DNA of 38,805 nucleotides. Origin: Thermoanaerobaculia bacterium (lineage in GTDB: Bacteria > Acidobacteriota > Thermoanaerobaculia > Gp7-AA8). The stretch spans positions 1 to 38,805 of the forward strand of contig JAENWF010000140.1 in assembly GCA_016650215.1 (NCBI GenBank), given 5' to 3'. How positions within the stretch are numbered: position 1 is the stretch's first letter; each line of letters opens with the position of its first letter. Positions 36,363 to 38,805 of this stretch are shown in pieces. Made by a program: the position numbers and the translations under genes. The notes below the pieces were generated by a model. The model was not told where the DNA came from, did not search any database, and saw only the letters and a program-made list of their open reading frames with translations.

Positions 36363-38720
36363 ATGAGTTCTACGCAGGACATGCCTGACCGGGTGGGTGC
36401 CCATCCGACGAATCCTACGTTCCAGCCGTACATCCCGGCCGAAACCAACCTTCGCGAGCTGACTCCTGTACCGATCATCGTCGGCACGCTGCTCGGGATG
36501 ATCTTCGGCGCCTCGTCGCTCTATCTCGTGCTGAAGGTCGGGTTGACGGTGAGCGCGTCGATTCCGGTCGCGGTCATCTCGATCACCCTCTTCCGGATCC
36601 TGGCGAAGATGGGCGCTCGCAACGCGACGATCCTCGAGCACAACATCGTGCAGACAGCCGGATCGGCCGGCGAGTCGATCGCGTTCGGCGTCGGTGTCAC
36701 GATGCCGGCGATTCTCATCCTCGGCTTCGATCTCGAGATCACGCGCGTGATGCTCGTCGCGGTGCTCGGCGGTTTGCTCGGCATTCTGATGATGATTCCG
36801 TTGCGACGCGCGCTGATCGTCGCGCAGCACGGCATCCTCAAGTACCCCGAGGGAACCGCGTGCGCTGAAGTGCTGAAAGCGGGCGCCTCGGCCGAGTCCC
36901 AGGCTGCGGCATCCGAGGCGGCGAAGCGGGAGCAGGAAGAGCTCGGCGGTGCGCAGATCGGCGCGAAAACGATCTTCACCGGCTTCGGCATCGGCCTCGT
37001 TTACAAGACCGCGATGGCTGCGTTCCGCGGTTGGAAAGACGTGCCGGAAAAGGTGTTCGGCGCGCCATTCACGGCCGGCTCGGTTGCGGCTGAGATCTCT
37101 CCGGAGCTTCTCGGCGTCGGCTACATCATCGGACCGCGCATCGCCGGCATCATGTGCGCCGGCGGCGTTCTCGCGTACCTCGTACTCATCCCGATGATCA
37201 AATACTTCGGCGCTGCGCTCGGAACGCCGCTCGCGCCGGAGACGACCGCGCTGATCCGCGACATGAGCCCCGGCCAGATCCGCAACGCGTACATCCTCTA
37301 CATCGGCGCGGGCGCGGTTGCCGCGGCAGGCATCATCAGCGTGTTCAAGTCGATGCCGCTCATCTGGCACGGAATCCGGGGCGGCATGAAGGACGTCGCA
37401 TCATCGCGCGCGGAAGAGACGCGAGCCGCAGTTCCGCGCACCGACCGCGACCTCTCGATCCGCTTCGTGCTCATCGGCATCATCGCGCTGATCGTAGTGA
37501 TCGCGTTCTCGAATCCGCTCTACATCGGCGGCACAGGACTCGGCACTCGGCTCGCCGCGGCTGTGCTCATCATCGTGTTCGGCTTCCTCTTCGTCACCGT
37601 GTCGTCGCGCCTGACGGGCGAGATCGGATCGACGTCGAATCCGATCTCAGGCATGACGGTCGCGACGCTGTTGCTCACGTGCCTCACCTTCGTGATTCTC
37701 GGATGGACCGGGAGTAACTACTACGTGACGGCGCTCTCGATCGGCGCGATCGTCTGCATCGCATCGTCGAACGGCGGCACGACCTCGCAAGATCTGAAAA
37801 CAGGCTTCCTCGTCGGCGGAACTCCGAAGTCGCAGCAGATTGCGATCCTCATCGGCGCGCTCGCCTCGGCGATCGTTCTCGGTCCGATTCTCCTCGGCCT
37901 CAATGAGGCTTCGTCGGTTTACGTCCCCGTCGGCGCGCAGATGCCTGCAGGCTTCACCGCCGGCAGCGCGAATCCGGGGCAGCAGGTCGATGTCACCGGA
38001 CTTCGGAAGCAGGGACTCACCGGGGCTCAAGGGAAAGAGGACACGAAGCAGTATCACGTGTGGTTCCACCATCCCGAGGGCGGCGGCAACGCCGAAAAGT
38101 ATCTGGTAGACGACAGCGGAAAGATCGCCTACTACGTCGATCCCGGCATCAACGGGACCTTCAAGAAGGATCCGAGCGGCCGCGAGGTCACGAAGTTCGA
38201 CGCTCCGAAGGCGACGCTCATGTCGTACATCATCAAAGGAATCCTCGGTGGTGAGCTGCCGTGGGGTCTCGTGATCCTCGGCGCGATGATCGCGGTCATG
38301 CTCGAAATCTCCGGCCTGCCGTCTCTCGCATTTGCGGTCGGCGTCTACCTCCCTCTCTCTTCAACGTCTCCGATCCTCATCGGCGGCATCATCCGCTGGG
38401 CGGTTGATCGCTGGATCCGCGGCACGAAGTTCAAGGGCCGTACGCTCAGCGAGGATCAACTCGTGGCGGAAGGCGACAAGAGCCCGGGCGTGCTGATGGC
38501 ATCGGGATACATCGCAGGTGGCGCAATCGCCGGAATCATCATCGCGTTCATGGCGGGCTTCATGGAGAACTTCAACAAGACCATCGAAGCGGTCGCAAAG
38601 AGAAACCCGTTCCACAGCGGAGCGAACGCGGATCTTCTTTCGCTGATCCCGTTCGCCGTGCTCATTGTGCTGCTGTACCTGACGGGACGCGAAGCGATCC
38701 TCGCGCATCGGAAGACGTAG
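36363..38720 (+). CDS. OPT-family oligopeptide transporter
   Basis: ORF 36318-38720; start chosen at ATG 36363. Polytopic; PTFQPYIPAETNLRELTPVPIIVGTLLGMIFGASSLYLVLKVGLTVSASIPVAVIS; GGTTSQDLKTGFLVGGTPKSQQ. Confidence 0.92.
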   Translation: MSSTQDMPDRVGAHPTNPTFQPYIPAETNLRELTPVPIIVGTLLGMIFGASSLYLVLKVGLTVSASIPVAVISITLFRILAKMGARNATILEHNIVQTAGSAGESIAFGVGVTMPAILILGFDLEITRVMLVAVLGGLLGILMMIPLRRALIVAQHGILKYPEGTACAEVLKAGASAESQAAASEAAKREQEELGGAQIGAKTIFTGFGIGLVYKTAMAAFRGWKDVPEKVFGAPFTAGSVAAEISPELLGVGYIIGPRIAGIMCAGGVLAYLVLIPMIKYFGAALGTPLAPETTALIRDMSPGQIRNAYILYIGAGAVAAAGIISVFKSMPLIWHGIRGGMKDVASSRAEETRAAVPRTDRDLSIRFVLIGIIALIVVIAFSNPLYIGGTGLGTRLAAAVLIIVFGFLFVTVSSRLTGEIGSTSNPISGMTVATLLLTCLTFVILGWTGSNYYVTALSIGAIVCIASSNGGTTSQDLKTGFLVGGTPKSQQIAILIGALASAIVLGPILLGLNEASSVYVPVGAQMPAGFTAGSANPGQQVDVTGLRKQGLTGAQGKEDTKQYHVWFHHPEGGGNAEKYLVDDSGKIAYYVDPGINGTFKKDPSGREVTKFDAPKATLMSYIIKGILGGELPWGLVILGAMIAVMLEISGLPSLAFAVGVYLPLSSTSPILIGGIIRWAVDRWIRGTKFKGRTLSEDQLVAEGDKSPGVLMASGYIAGGAIAGIIIAFMAGFMENFNKTIEAVAKRNPFHSGANADLLSLIPFAVLIVLLYLTGREAILAHRKT

Positions 38721-38765
38721 GAGACAACGAAGGGTGTCAATTTTCTTTGAGCGTCTAAAGAGCGA

Positions 38766-38805
38766 TAGAGGACGGAAAGCCGCCGGCTGAAGCCGGCGCC
38801 ACGTC
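38766..38805. repeat. Family II palindromic repeat, left arm, truncated by window end
   Basis: GAGGACGGAAAGCCGCCGGCTGAAGCCGGCGCCACGTC. Confidence 0.85.

Overview
This 38.8 kb high-GC bacterial window looks chromosomal. It is probably from an Acidobacteriota-like genome, which I infer from the VWFA-related protein, the DUF4097-like lipoprotein, the large TPR/sigma-54 regulator and the dispersed GC-rich palindromes. It encodes about 29 confident or plausible proteins. I see no rRNA, tRNA, CRISPR array or intact transposase. Main blocks: (1) a four-gene esterase / ATP-grasp / GCS2 carboxylate-amine ligase / class-I glutamine amidotransferase cluster feeding into yvcK-glmU, which is the best candidate for an uncharacterised biosynthetic system; (2) a lipoprotein with two retropepsin-like domains and a 1308-aa TPR/sigma-54 activator; (3) suhB-like / 3-methyladenine glycosylase / YigZ; (4) envelope and lipoprotein genes, an FmdB zinc ribbon with a Lys-Ser-Glu repeat tail, a GAF-like protein and a Slt-type lytic transglycosylase; (5) a tightly overlapping mobB-gph-serB-aminotransferase-serA operon with four consecutive 4-nt overlaps; (6) a propeller / DUF4034-like / degenerate trypsin-like protein, a vapBC-like pair, and a small protein overlapping a truncated nucleotidyltransferase remnant; (7) aldo/keto reductase, uvrA (with an in-frame 7-bp tandem repeat) and an OPT-family transporter. 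Three families of dispersed palindromic repeats occupy intergenic gaps. One family fills three convergent 3'-3' gene junctions, suggesting bidirectional terminators. All family calls come from reading the sequence and have not been checked by database search.
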